This document shows positions 1-7,684 of a stretch of 23,433 bases of DNA, piece after piece. The notes beneath the pieces are model-generated. The model ran no database searches. It was not told the origin of the DNA and worked only from the letters and a program-made list of their open reading frames with translations. Numbering within the stretch: position 1 is the first letter of the stretch; each line of letters opens with the position of its first letter. Source of the stretch: JBBQUN01 sp038212405 (GTDB lineage: Bacteria; Actinomycetota; Acidimicrobiia; Acidimicrobiales; SZUA-35). The stretch lies in contig JBBQUN010000043.1 of the NCBI GenBank assembly GCA_038212405.1, forward strand, positions 1 to 23,433. Reading direction: 5' to 3'. The translations under genes and the position numbers were made by a program.

Positions 1-1
1 T

Positions 2-1072
2 GACCAACCGATTCGTCTCATCGTCATCTTCGGCGGCGAGTCGGCCGAGCACGACGTCTCGTGCACCACAGCGGTCCACGTGCTCGAAGCCACCGACAAG
101 AGCCGTTACGACATCCAAGCGGTCGGCATCGATCGGGCCGGCGGATGGGTGGTGGCCGAGGAAGCAATGGCCATCCTGGCCGACGGGACCCGCTCACTTC
201 CCGAACGATTGTCAGCCGAGGGCACCCCGACCTCGCTGGTGCCCGCGATTTCGTCGGCCGAACCCGGCCAACAGATCGTGGTGCTGCCGCTGTTGCACGG
301 GCCACTCGGCGAGGACGGCACCATCCAGGGAATGCTCGAACTGGCCAACGTCCCCTACGTCGGTTCCGGGGTGCTCGGCTCGGCGTTGACGATGGACAAG
401 GCAAAGGCCAAAGAAGTCCTCCGAGCGACCGGAGTGCCACAAACGCGCTGGATGACGCTCTACGAACCCGAGTTCGATGGCACCCTCGACCCACTCATCG
501 ACGAACTCGGGCTCCCGCTGTTCGTGAAACCGGCCAACATGGGGTCGTCGGTCGGCGTCACCAAGGCCCACGATCTCGACGAACTCCGCGAGGCGCTTGC
601 CCTTGCGTTCCGTTACGACGAATGGGTCGTTGTCGAGGAGGCCGTCACTGCTCGTGAAATCGAGTTCGCCCTGCTCGGTAACACCGTCGTCGAGTGCTCC
701 GTCGGCGGCGAGATCATTCCTGGCGCCGAGTTCTACAGCTACGACGACAAGTACGCGAACGGTGTCGCCACCGATGTCATTCCCGCCGACATTCCGGCCG
801 ACGCCATGTCCGCCATGCAGCAATTGGCCGAAATCTCCTATCGAGCGTTGCGAGTCGAGGGCCTGGCTCGGGCCGACTTTCTCTACGAAGAAGGCGGACG
901 TGGGCCGCTCCTCAACGAGCTCAACACGATGCCAGGATTCACCCCGATCTCGATGTACCCGAAACTGTGGGCAGCATCAGGTCTCGCCTACCCCGATCTG
1001 ATCGACCGTCTCGTCGGGTTGGCACTGGAACGACACACCCGACGAAGCGCCAAGCGGGTCACCACCCACTGA
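2..1072 (+). CDS. ddl: D-alanine--D-alanine ligase, 5' end cut by the window
   Basis: This cytoplasmic ATP-grasp enzyme joins two D-alanines to make the dipeptide that ends the peptidoglycan stem peptide. The frame is open from base 2 with no start codon, so the start lies just left of the window; 356 residues are visible, close to full length. The N-terminal signature GGESAEHDVS, typical of Ddl, begins about ten residues in. The ATP-grasp core is clear: LFVKPANMGSSVGV (ATP-binding lysine and glycine/serine loop), VVEEAVTAREIE, and the metal-binding end NELNTMPGFT. The gene ends 3 bp from the stop of the convergent oxidoreductase gene, and I see no terminator between them. The family call is very secure. 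Whether the product makes D-Ala-D-Ala or D-Ala-D-Lac cannot be told by eye. Confidence 0.95.
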   Translation, partial: DQPIRLIVIFGGESAEHDVSCTTAVHVLEATDKSRYDIQAVGIDRAGGWVVAEEAMAILADGTRSLPERLSAEGTPTSLVPAISSAEPGQQIVVLPLLHGPLGEDGTIQGMLELANVPYVGSGVLGSALTMDKAKAKEVLRATGVPQTRWMTLYEPEFDGTLDPLIDELGLPLFVKPANMGSSVGVTKAHDLDELREALALAFRYDEWVVVEEAVTAREIEFALLGNTVVECSVGGEIIPGAEFYSYDDKYANGVATDVIPADIPADAMSAMQQLAEISYRALRVEGLARADFLYEEGGRGPLLNELNTMPGFTPISMYPKLWAASGLAYPDLIDRLVGLALERHTRRSAKRVTTH

Positions 1073-1075
1073 CCG

Positions 1076-1915
1076 CTACCAGTTCCCCGGAGCGTTGGCA
1101 GCGACGAACGCAGCGAGATCCTCGGCGCTGCGATGGCCGCCGGGCTGGAGGATGAGTCGGTCGACACCCATTTCGGCATAGGCCGCGAGGTCTTCGGCCG
1201 TGAGGCGGCCACGCGGGGTGATGCTGATCTCGAGCGTGCCGAACTCGCTCGGGCGCTCGACTTGGTCGGCGATGCGCCGCAACGCCGCGATGTCATCGGC
1301 GGCGGTCTCGGGATCACGCATGAAGCCATACCAGCCGTGTGCGAGCTCGATCGCACGACGGAATGCCCGGTCGCTGTGCCCACCAACCACGGTATGGACG
1401 GCGGGCTGGACCGGCTTGGGGTTGGCGGTGACCGACTGGAACGAGACGTGGTCGCCAGTGAAGCTGACAGCATCACCTGACCACAGTGTGCGCATTGCCG
1501 CCAGGTACTCATCCGACCGCTCCCCGCGACCAGCCAGCGGCACCGAGCAAGCAGTCATCTCCGGCTCGAGGTAGCCAACGCCGAGACCGAACAACAAGCG
1601 ACCGCCGGAGAGGTGATCGACGCTGGCAAGGCTCTTGGCCAGGACCGTCGGCTGACGCTGCGGAAGAATGATGATGCCGGTACCGAGTTTGATCGTGTCG
1701 GTGACTGCTGCCAGATACGCAAGCGCATTGGTCGAGTCGACGAACGGCACCTCGGGTGCCGACGGCGATGGCGGTGCCTGTGGGTCCGGCAGCACGATGT
1801 GTTCACCGGTCCACACCGACTCATAACCAGCGGACTCGGCCTGCCTGGCCACCGCTGTCATCACCGCCGGATCGGCGGCCGTTCCCATGTTGATCCCGAA
1901 CAAACCGAAGTGCAT
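1076..1915 (-). CDS. LLM class F420-dependent oxidoreductase (Rv2161c-like)
   Basis: This is a luciferase-like TIM-barrel oxidoreductase that probably uses coenzyme F420; the substrate is unknown. Family features are the start MHFGLFGINMG, then ESAGYESVWTGEHIVLPD, TIKLGTGIIILPQRQP, LSGGRLLFGLGVGYLEPE and a C-terminal MGVDRLILQP. The opening and EHIVLPD resemble the Rv2161c group of actinobacterial F420 enzymes. I chose the ATG at 1915 because homologues begin at this FGLFG strand. An ATG at 1924 and a GTG at 1936 are in frame, and none of the three has a clear Shine-Dalgarno sequence. The gene lies about 100 bp downstream of the TetR gene on the same strand, so the two may be co-transcribed. 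Length (about 280 residues) is normal. Confidence 0.88.
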   Translation of the reverse strand: MHFGLFGINMGTAADPAVMTAVARQAESAGYESVWTGEHIVLPDPQAPPSPSAPEVPFVDSTNALAYLAAVTDTIKLGTGIIILPQRQPTVLAKSLASVDHLSGGRLLFGLGVGYLEPEMTACSVPLAGRGERSDEYLAAMRTLWSGDAVSFTGDHVSFQSVTANPKPVQPAVHTVVGGHSDRAFRRAIELAHGWYGFMRDPETAADDIAALRRIADQVERPSEFGTLEISITPRGRLTAEDLAAYAEMGVDRLILQPGGHRSAEDLAAFVAANAPGNW

Positions 1916-2017
1916 CGACGCCATAGCGGCGGACACTACTTGCCGGTGTCGTGATGCTCCAGACCTGGCAACCGAACCAAGGGCGGCCCTCCTCGACCAC
2001 CGACTGCTGTCAGAGGG

Positions 2018-2653
2018 TCAGTCGAGCGAGAGCGAGACGTCGAGGAAGTCCAAGACGGTGCGTCGTAGACGGGCGGCAACCCGGACGTCGAGTTCGAGGC
2101 CGACGGCACGCAGTGCCTCGGTATCGGTGACGACTCCGGCAATTGCGGCATAGGTCGACACGAGAATGAGACGCGGATCGGCACGGCGAAAGACGCCGGC
2201 GTCCATGCCGTCCGTGAGCGCGCCGATAGCAGCATCGATGAGCGGTTGGAGGTCTTCGAGCACGACCTCGGAGACCGGCGCTCCGAGCCGACTCACCTCG
2301 CGCATCAAGGCCAACAATTCAGGACGCTGCACGGCCAAACCGAACGCCGCTCGCACGATCGACTCGATCCGTTCCCAGCCAGGCTCTCGCCGCTGAGCCG
2401 CTTCTCGCAACACCGATGCGAGCTCGCCAGCCCCTCGCTTGGCGACGGCACGCACCAGACCATCCTTTGATCCAAAGTGATAGAGGACCGTCTGTTTCGT
2501 GACGCCGATCGATCGGGCCAGATCATCGAGCGAGGTTGCGGCAACGCCCTGATCAGCGAAGCGAAGCAGCGCCGCTTCGCTGACTCGCTCATGAGTGCTC
2601 AAGGCAGAACTGGCCACGGTGGCAACGTAGTCGGTGTTGCCCGCTAGGATCAT
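2018..2653 (-). CDS. TetR/AcrR family transcriptional regulator
   Basis: This is a one-component DNA-binding regulator of 211 residues, the usual TetR length. The helix-turn-helix is at about residues 37-65 (ATSLDDLARSIGVTKQTVLYHF, read in two pieces: TSLDDLARSIG and VTKQTVLYHFGSKDGL), followed by a variable helical ligand domain. The frame stays open far upstream on this strand, but that part is antisense to the reductase gene. The ATG at 2653 is preceded by a strong AAGGAGAAC Shine-Dalgarno sequence, which fixes the start. A perfect palindrome, TACCAATTGGTA, overlaps the upstream edge of that ribosome site, as expected for autoregulation. The gene is divergent from the reductase/LarA-like/PlsC operon and is its likely regulator. 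The ligand is unknown; an acyl-CoA or fatty acid would suit the neighbours, but that is inference. Confidence 0.93.
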   Translation of the reverse strand: MILAGNTDYVATVASSALSTHERVSEAALLRFADQGVAATSLDDLARSIGVTKQTVLYHFGSKDGLVRAVAKRGAGELASVLREAAQRREPGWERIESIVRAAFGLAVQRPELLALMREVSRLGAPVSEVVLEDLQPLIDAAIGALTDGMDAGVFRRADPRLILVSTYAAIAGVVTDTEALRAVGLELDVRVAARLRRTVLDFLDVSLSLD

Positions 2654-2661
2654 GTTCTCCT

Positions 2662-2673
2662 TACCAATTGGTA
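2662..2673. promoter_or_regulatory. Perfect palindrome, candidate TetR operator
   Basis: TACCAATTGGTA is a perfect 12-bp palindrome between the divergent TetR and reductase genes, abutting the TetR Shine-Dalgarno sequence. Another ACCAAT half-site follows at 2690-2695. Position and symmetry suit a TetR-family operator controlling both directions. Binding is inferred. Confidence 0.6.
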
Positions 2674-2716
2674 GAGAGGCTCCGGCCGAACCAATCGATG
2701 CGGAGGCCCCGGCCGA
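2663..2716. repeat. 27-bp imperfect tandem duplication in the divergent control region
   Basis: Two adjacent 27-bp units (2663-2689 and 2690-2716) agree at 21 of 27 positions. Each begins ACCAAT and ends with GAGGCYCCGGCCGA. The first unit carries the full palindrome; the second keeps only the left half-site. The duplication fills most of the 96-bp space between the TetR and reductase start codons. Confidence 0.65.
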
Positions 2717-2749
2717 ACAGCCGGGCATGTCACAGCCGACGACCTCACG

Positions 2750-5092
2750 GTGCACCAGCGAATGATCGCAGAACAACTGGCAGGCAAGCGGATCGCCATC
2801 ACCGGTTCGACCGGGTTCCTCGGAACCGCTCTCGTCGAGCGACTGATGCGTGCAGTCCCCGATTGCGAACTGGTACTGCTGGTCCGGCCGGGTAAACGCT
2901 CGACACCAACGCAGCGAGCTCGGCGCGAGATCTTCCGCAACAACGCCTTCGACCGCCTGCTCGACGAGCTCGGCAAGGAAGCGTTTTGGGACGCGATCGA
3001 CCGCCGAGTCACCGTCATCGCCGGCGACGTTGGCACCGACGGCCTCGGTCTCGACGACGAGGGACGAGCACTCATCGCCTCGTGCCATACGGTCATTCAT
3101 TCGGCCGCCACCGTCAGCTTCGACGCCGCCATCACCACGGCGGTCGAGGTCAACCTCCTCGGCCCCACCCGAATCGCGCAGACCCTGCAATCGCTCGAGG
3201 TCACGCCCCACCTGGTGGCGGTGTCGACCTGCTACGTCGCCGGCAATCGTCGCGGCGCAGCCAACGAAGAGCTGTTGTCGAACAGTCCGTTCCACATCGA
3301 CGTCGACTGGCGTTCCGAGGTCGCCGCCGCCCGTCGGGCCCGCTCCGACTTCGACGCCGAAAGCCGTCGAGCCGAGAAGCTCGACGAGTTCCGTGCCGCT
3401 GCCGTCGAAGAACTCGGTGCCGCCGGCACTCCGCTGCTCGCGGCAAAGACCGAGCAGGGTCGCCAGCGTTGGGTGTCCGAGCAATTGGTCGAAGCCGGTC
3501 GTGCTCGTGCCGCATCACTCGGCTGGCCCGACTCCTACGCCTACACCAAGGCGCTTGGCGAGCGAGCGCTCGACGAGTCGAAGGGGAACATCCCGGTTTC
3601 GATCGTGCGGCCGTCCATCATCGAATCGGCGTGGGCCGAGCCCTACCCCGGTTGGATCAAGGGCTTCCGCATGGCCGAGCCCATTCTGATCAGCTATGCG
3701 CAGGGTCTCCTCAAGGAGTTCCCCGGCGTTCCCGAGGGCGTCGTCGACGTCATCCCTGTCGACCTCGTGGTTGCCGCCATCATCAACGTCGCCGCCCGCG
3801 GCCCACTCGACCATCTCGACATCACCCAGGTGGCCTCTGGTACCCGCCAGCCATTGAAGTACCGCCAGCTCGTCGAGCTGGTCAACGGCTGGTTCACCGA
3901 GAACCCGCTCTACGACAAGAAGGGCCAACCCATTGCGGTTGCCCCGTTCTCGTTCCCGGGTCGAGGCGCAGTCGAACGCCAGCTCGACCGCATGCAGAAG
4001 CAGCTCGACATGGCCGACAAAGCGCTCAAGCTGCTTCCGTTGCGGGGCAAACAGGCGCTCATCGTTGCCGACATCGAAGACAAGAAGGAACAGGTCGATC
4101 GAGCGATCGGCTACGTCAAGATCTACGGGGCCTACGCCGAGTCCGAAGCGCTCTATGGGGTCGACAATCTCGTCGCCTTGCACGCTGCGCTCGACCCGGC
4201 CGACCAGGTTGGCATGGAGTGCGACCCAATCGTGATCGACTGGGAGCGCTACGTCACCCAGATCCATCTGCCGTCCGTGGTCGACCATGCCCGAGTCAAG
4301 ACGAAGAGCGAGGCGTCCGATCCCGATGCCCGCACCAAACGACTTCGCACCCGTGTGCTCGCTCCCGAGCGCCAGCTCGCTGCATTCGACCTCGAGAACA
4401 CGATCATCGCTTCGAACGTGGTGTTCAGTTACAGCTGGCTTGCCACTCGCCGTATGGGACCCATGGACCGGGCCAAGTTCACGCTGAAGACGCTGCAGGA
4501 AGTGCCCGAGCTCCTCGCCCTCGATCAACGAGACCGCACCGATTTCTTACGCCACTTCTATCGTCGCTACGAGGGTGCATCGGTGGCCGAGATGGACCGC
4601 CTCGGCAGCGAACTCCTGGCCGATCACATTCTCACCAAGGCCTTTCCCGCCGCGTTGCGTCGAGTGCGCGAGCATCAGCGTCTTGGTCATCGCACCGTCT
4701 TGATCACCGGTGCGCTCAACATCGTGGTCGATCCGTTACGCCCCCTGTTCGACGACATCATCTGCGCCGAGATGTCGATCAAGAACGGTCGCTACACCGG
4801 GGAACTCCTGCGAGTTCCTCCAACGGGCGAAGTGCGGGCCCAGGCGCTGCGCGACTATGCAGCACAACACGACATCGACCTGGCCGAGTCCGTTGCCTAC
4901 GCCGACTCATCGTCGGACCTCCCGCTGCTCGATGCCGTCGGCTTCCCCGTTGCCATCAACCCCGAGACCCGCCTGGCGTCACTCGCCATGAAGCGCGGTT
5001 GGTTGATCGAGTACTGGTCGAAAGCGCAAGGCGGCAGCGACCGCATGCTGCCACTCGGCCCCCTTCCTGTCCCCCGTCGCACCAGCCGCTAA
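2750..5092 (+). CDS. Fatty acyl-CoA reductase-like SDR fused to a HAD-IB phosphatase
   Basis: This is a 780-residue two-part enzyme. Residues 1-390 are an extended SDR of the acyl-CoA/thioester reductase type: nucleotide loop TGSTGFLG (18-25), active-site YAYTK (263-267) and IVRPSIIES (285-293). Residues 465-515 (YGVDNLVALHAAL, then IVIDWERYV) resemble the C-terminal domain of alcohol-forming fatty acyl-CoA reductases. Residues 541-750 are a HAD-IB phosphohydrolase: motif I FDLENT (nucleophile D547), motif II LITGA (T653) and motif III/IV YADSSSDLPLL (719-723). Residue 549 is Glu where Asp is usual. The start could be the GTG at 2750 or the ATG at 2762; neither has a good Shine-Dalgarno sequence. 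The gene heads an operon with the LarA-like gene 18 bp downstream. Expected activity is reduction of acyl-CoA to aldehyde or alcohol plus a dephosphorylation; substrates are unknown. Confidence 0.88.
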   Translation: MHQRMIAEQLAGKRIAITGSTGFLGTALVERLMRAVPDCELVLLVRPGKRSTPTQRARREIFRNNAFDRLLDELGKEAFWDAIDRRVTVIAGDVGTDGLGLDDEGRALIASCHTVIHSAATVSFDAAITTAVEVNLLGPTRIAQTLQSLEVTPHLVAVSTCYVAGNRRGAANEELLSNSPFHIDVDWRSEVAAARRARSDFDAESRRAEKLDEFRAAAVEELGAAGTPLLAAKTEQGRQRWVSEQLVEAGRARAASLGWPDSYAYTKALGERALDESKGNIPVSIVRPSIIESAWAEPYPGWIKGFRMAEPILISYAQGLLKEFPGVPEGVVDVIPVDLVVAAIINVAARGPLDHLDITQVASGTRQPLKYRQLVELVNGWFTENPLYDKKGQPIAVAPFSFPGRGAVERQLDRMQKQLDMADKALKLLPLRGKQALIVADIEDKKEQVDRAIGYVKIYGAYAESEALYGVDNLVALHAALDPADQVGMECDPIVIDWERYVTQIHLPSVVDHARVKTKSEASDPDARTKRLRTRVLAPERQLAAFDLENTIIASNVVFSYSWLATRRMGPMDRAKFTLKTLQEVPELLALDQRDRTDFLRHFYRRYEGASVAEMDRLGSELLADHILTKAFPAALRRVREHQRLGHRTVLITGALNIVVDPLRPLFDDIICAEMSIKNGRYTGELLRVPPTGEVRAQALRDYAAQHDIDLAESVAYADSSSDLPLLDAVGFPVAINPETRLASLAMKRGWLIEYWSKAQGGSDRMLPLGPLPVPRRTSR

Positions 5093-5110
5093 GCGAGTTT
5101 CTCACCCCCC

Positions 5111-6724
5111 ATGGCTTCCACTCCCTCCACCAATCCACGCCCCGGCTTCGTTCTCGCGGTCGACCGCCAGACACCGCCGATCCTGTTCCACCACGGCGAG
5201 GGCTTCCGCATGGAGAAGCTGCCGGTCGGTCGCAGCCGGGTGATCTACCCGAGTGAGCCGCTCAAAGGCATGAAGGACCCCGACGGCGCCATCGTCGACG
5301 CGTTACTCAACCCCATCAACGACGACCCGCTGCCGACCTTGCTCAAGCCGGGCATGAAGCTCACGATCGCCTTCGACGACATCTCGCTGCCGCTCCCGCC
5401 GATGGCTCGGCCCGACGTGCGTCAACGCATCATCGAAGCCGTGCTCGACATGGCGGCCGAGGCCGGCGTCGACGACGTCCACATCGTCGCCGCCCTTGCG
5501 CTACACCGACGAATGACCGAACCCGAACTGCGACACGCGGTCGGCGATCGAGTGTACGAAGCCTTTGCCCCTCACGGTCTGCTCTACAACCTCGATGCCG
5601 AAGACCCCGAGCAGATGGTCATCCTCGGCGAAACCGACCACGGCGACACGGTGCAGATGCAGCGCCGGGCTGCGGAGTCCGACCTCGTCATCTACGTGAA
5701 TATCAATCTCGTCAGCATGGATGGCGGCTGGAAGAGCACCGCCACTGGACTGTCTGGCTATGCCGGGGTTCGCTCGCACCACAACCCCGAGACCATGAAG
5801 AAGTCCACCAGCTTCATGGATCAGGAGAAGTCGGAGCTGCACAAGTCGAACTGGCGCCAGGGCGACATCATCAAGAAGCACGGACCTCGCATCTTCCAGA
5901 TCGAATCGACGCTCAACACCAACACCTTCGGCTACGACGGGCCACTCTCGATGCTGCAAAAGCGCGAGTGGGAATGGAACCTGAAGGATCGGGCGAAGTT
6001 CACCGCCATTCAGGCGGGTCTCAAACCAATGAACTCAGCCCAACGCCGGAAGGTCTTCCACTCGTGGAAGTCACCATACGAACTCACCTCGGTGCAGGCG
6101 GGCGAGGTCGAGGCTGTCCACAAGAAGACGACCGAGATGGTCTACAAACAGCATCTCGTTCCGGTCGAGGGGCAGACCGACATCGTCACGATGGGCCTCC
6201 CCTACCTGTCGCCCTACAACGTGAACTCGATCATGAACCCGATCCTGGTTGCGGTGCAGGGGCTCGGGTATTTCTTCAACCTCTATCGCAACAAGCCGGT
6301 GGTACGAGAAGGCGGCGTGCTCATCATGAGTCACCCCACCACGTGGGAGTTCCATCCGGTCCATCACCCGAGCTACATCGACTTCTTCGAGCAGGTGCTG
6401 GCCGAAACGACCGACCCGGTCGTCATGCAGCACAAGTACGAGAAGCAGTACGCCGAAGACGAGTGGTACCGCCACCTCTATCGCACCAGCTACGCGTACC
6501 ACGGCGTGCATCCTTTCTACATGTGGTACTGGTGCTCGCATGCGCTCGAGCACCTGGGTCAGGTCATCATCGTTGGCGGCGATCCGAACGCGGTTCGTCG
6601 GCTAGGTTTTCGTCCTGCAACAACGCTGCAAGACGCACTCGAGATTGCCGAGGACACCGTTGGCCCCAAGCCGACGATCACCCATCTCCACAATCCACCC
6701 ATTCTCATGGCCGACGTTCACTAG
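5111..6724 (+). CDS. LarA-like (DUF2088, nickel-pincer racemase family) protein
   Basis: This 537-residue protein is about 110 longer than Lactobacillus LarA. Aligning by eye against LarA from memory gives these correspondences. IAFDDISLPLPP (87-97) matches the DHTRPVP strand: the Asp is kept but the Arg is Leu. ALHRRMTEPEL (130-140) matches FHRPSTHEEL and keeps catalytic His108 as H132. GGWKSTATGLSGYAGVRSHH (205-224) matches the cofactor segment, keeping the lysine that carries the cofactor (K208) and the nickel-ligand histidine (H224). The second catalytic histidine (LarA 174) is not found, and LarA Lys298 appears as Gln383. Residues 405-480 are unusually rich in His, Trp and Tyr. LarA homologues racemise or epimerise 2-hydroxyacids with an NPN cofactor made by LarB, LarC and LarE, none of which is in this window. 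The gene sits between the reductase-HAD and acyltransferase genes and ends 9 bp before the latter. Confidence 0.78.
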   Translation: MASTPSTNPRPGFVLAVDRQTPPILFHHGEGFRMEKLPVGRSRVIYPSEPLKGMKDPDGAIVDALLNPINDDPLPTLLKPGMKLTIAFDDISLPLPPMARPDVRQRIIEAVLDMAAEAGVDDVHIVAALALHRRMTEPELRHAVGDRVYEAFAPHGLLYNLDAEDPEQMVILGETDHGDTVQMQRRAAESDLVIYVNINLVSMDGGWKSTATGLSGYAGVRSHHNPETMKKSTSFMDQEKSELHKSNWRQGDIIKKHGPRIFQIESTLNTNTFGYDGPLSMLQKREWEWNLKDRAKFTAIQAGLKPMNSAQRRKVFHSWKSPYELTSVQAGEVEAVHKKTTEMVYKQHLVPVEGQTDIVTMGLPYLSPYNVNSIMNPILVAVQGLGYFFNLYRNKPVVREGGVLIMSHPTTWEFHPVHHPSYIDFFEQVLAETTDPVVMQHKYEKQYAEDEWYRHLYRTSYAYHGVHPFYMWYWCSHALEHLGQVIIVGGDPNAVRRLGFRPATTLQDALEIAEDTVGPKPTITHLHNPPILMADVH

Positions 6725-6733
6725 GAGTTCTCA

Positions 6734-7624
6734 GTGGATTGGCTGCGGTTCATCACCGAAACTCCAACAGCGCCGAGAGGTGTGAACAAACGCGTCGAGC
6801 CCTCGAACACCGGCGTGCACTATGACACCGCTTGGGCCCGACGCCCGCTGGCCAAGGCGGTGCGAGAGGTCGGGGTGTACGGCTTCATGAAGCCTGCCGT
6901 TCGCATCTACGCCAAGCCGAAGGTGATCGGCGCCGACCGCCTCGACGCCGTCGAGGGTCCGGTCATCTTGGCTGCCAACCACCACAGCCACGCCGACACT
7001 TCCCTCATGTTGGCCACCTTGCCCAGCCACCTCCGACGCGACCTCGCCGTCGTTGCCGGCGCCGACTACTTCTTCCCGAACCAGATCGTTGCCGCAGCCT
7101 CGGCGCTGTTCATCGGAGCCATCCCGATCGAGCGGACGAAGCTGTCGAAACTCTCGATCGAGAATGCCGTCAAGGTCATCGAGGCCGGTCACAATTTGTT
7201 GATCTATCCCGAGGGCGGCCGCAGTCCCGATGGCTGGAGCCGAGAGCACCGGCCAGGGGCAGCATTTGTGGCCAAGCAGACCGGTGTTGCGGTGATCCCG
7301 GTGTACATCGATGGCACCGCCAGCGTTCTGCCCAAGGGTCAGAACTGGCCAACTCGCTCGAGGACGGCAGTGGTGTTCGGCAAGGAGCTCCGCATGGAAG
7401 CTGGCGAAGACGCTCGTGTCTTCGCAGCCCGCATCCAAGCGCGGATCAACGAACTGGCTGATGAGTTCTCTCATGGATGGTGGGAATCGCGCAAGCGGGC
7501 TCACGCCGACAAGATCGAATCGCTCCAGGGCCCTGAGGCTGGTGCCTGGCGCCGTCGTTGGGCGCTCGGCCCCAAGCCGGCCGAACGATCTCGGGTCAAG
7601 GCCAAGCGTTGGCCCCAGCGGTGA
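6734..7624 (+). CDS. 1-acylglycerol-3-phosphate acyltransferase-like protein (PlsC family)
   Basis: This membrane-associated acyltransferase transfers an acyl chain from acyl-CoA or acyl-ACP to a glycerolipid or similar alcohol. The family blocks are present in order: NHHSHAD (82-88, the HX4D catalytic pair H83/D88), FIGAIPIERTK (126-136), YPEGGRS (158-164, substrate phosphate-binding) and VIPVYIDG. Length (296 residues) is normal; the last 50 are a basic tail rich in Arg, Lys and Trp. The start is GTG, chosen because an AGGAG Shine-Dalgarno sequence lies 7 bp upstream, overlapping the stop of the LarA-like gene. It is the third gene of the reductase-HAD/LarA-like operon. Its stop codon sits inside the first of three 20-bp tandem repeats. 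The acyl acceptor cannot be told from sequence. Confidence 0.9.
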   Translation: MDWLRFITETPTAPRGVNKRVEPSNTGVHYDTAWARRPLAKAVREVGVYGFMKPAVRIYAKPKVIGADRLDAVEGPVILAANHHSHADTSLMLATLPSHLRRDLAVVAGADYFFPNQIVAAASALFIGAIPIERTKLSKLSIENAVKVIEAGHNLLIYPEGGRSPDGWSREHRPGAAFVAKQTGVAVIPVYIDGTASVLPKGQNWPTRSRTAVVFGKELRMEAGEDARVFAARIQARINELADEFSHGWWESRKRAHADKIESLQGPEAGAWRRRWALGPKPAERSRVKAKRWPQR

Positions 7625-7680
7625 GCTGCGAGATACAGCGATGAGCTGCGAGATACAGCGATGAGCTGCGAGACACAGCG
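7621..7680 (+). repeat. 20-bp tandem repeat, three copies, over the acyltransferase stop codon
   Basis: The unit ATGAGCTGCGAGATACAGCG occurs at 7621-7640 (first base G), 7641-7660 (exact) and 7661-7680 (one T-to-C change). The acyltransferase TGA stop (7622-7624) lies in copy 1. The five bases before copy 1 are also CAGCG, so the array probably arose by duplication of the gene end. There are no spacers, so this is not a CRISPR. Confidence 0.95.
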
Positions 7681-7684
7681 GTAG
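7621..7684 (+). other. Chain of three overlapping 7-codon mini-ORFs linking the acyltransferase and ligase genes
   Basis: Because the unit is 20 bp, each copy shifts frame and creates a mini-ORF whose stop overlaps the next start. GTG at 7621 reads MSCEIQR and stops at 7642-7644. ATG at 7641 reads MSCEIQR and stops at 7662-7664. ATG at 7661 reads MSCETQR and stops TAG at 7682-7684, directly abutting the ligase ATG at 7685. The first start overlaps the acyltransferase stop as GTGA. The reading frames are seen directly; that they are translated and couple the genes is inference. No copy has a strong Shine-Dalgarno sequence, which would suit re-initiation by a terminating ribosome. Confidence 0.5.

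Noticed and set aside
2654..3484. Upstream extension of the TetR frame to 488 codons
   Set aside because: It is antisense to the reductase gene, has no TetR-like sequence before 2653, and a strong Shine-Dalgarno sequence marks the ATG at 2653.
3515..4528. 337-codon minus-strand frame inside the reductase-HAD gene
   Set aside because: An antisense shadow; no recognisable motif and low-complexity Gly/Asp/Val composition.
2986..5256. 756-codon + strand open frame overlapping the reductase-HAD gene
   Set aside because: Its translation is extremely rich in Arg, Pro and His with no domain, as expected from an out-of-phase reading of a GC-rich gene; the overlapping frame has clear enzyme motifs.
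7621..7680. CRISPR array
   Set aside because: The 20-bp units are directly adjacent with no spacers, and no cas gene is present.
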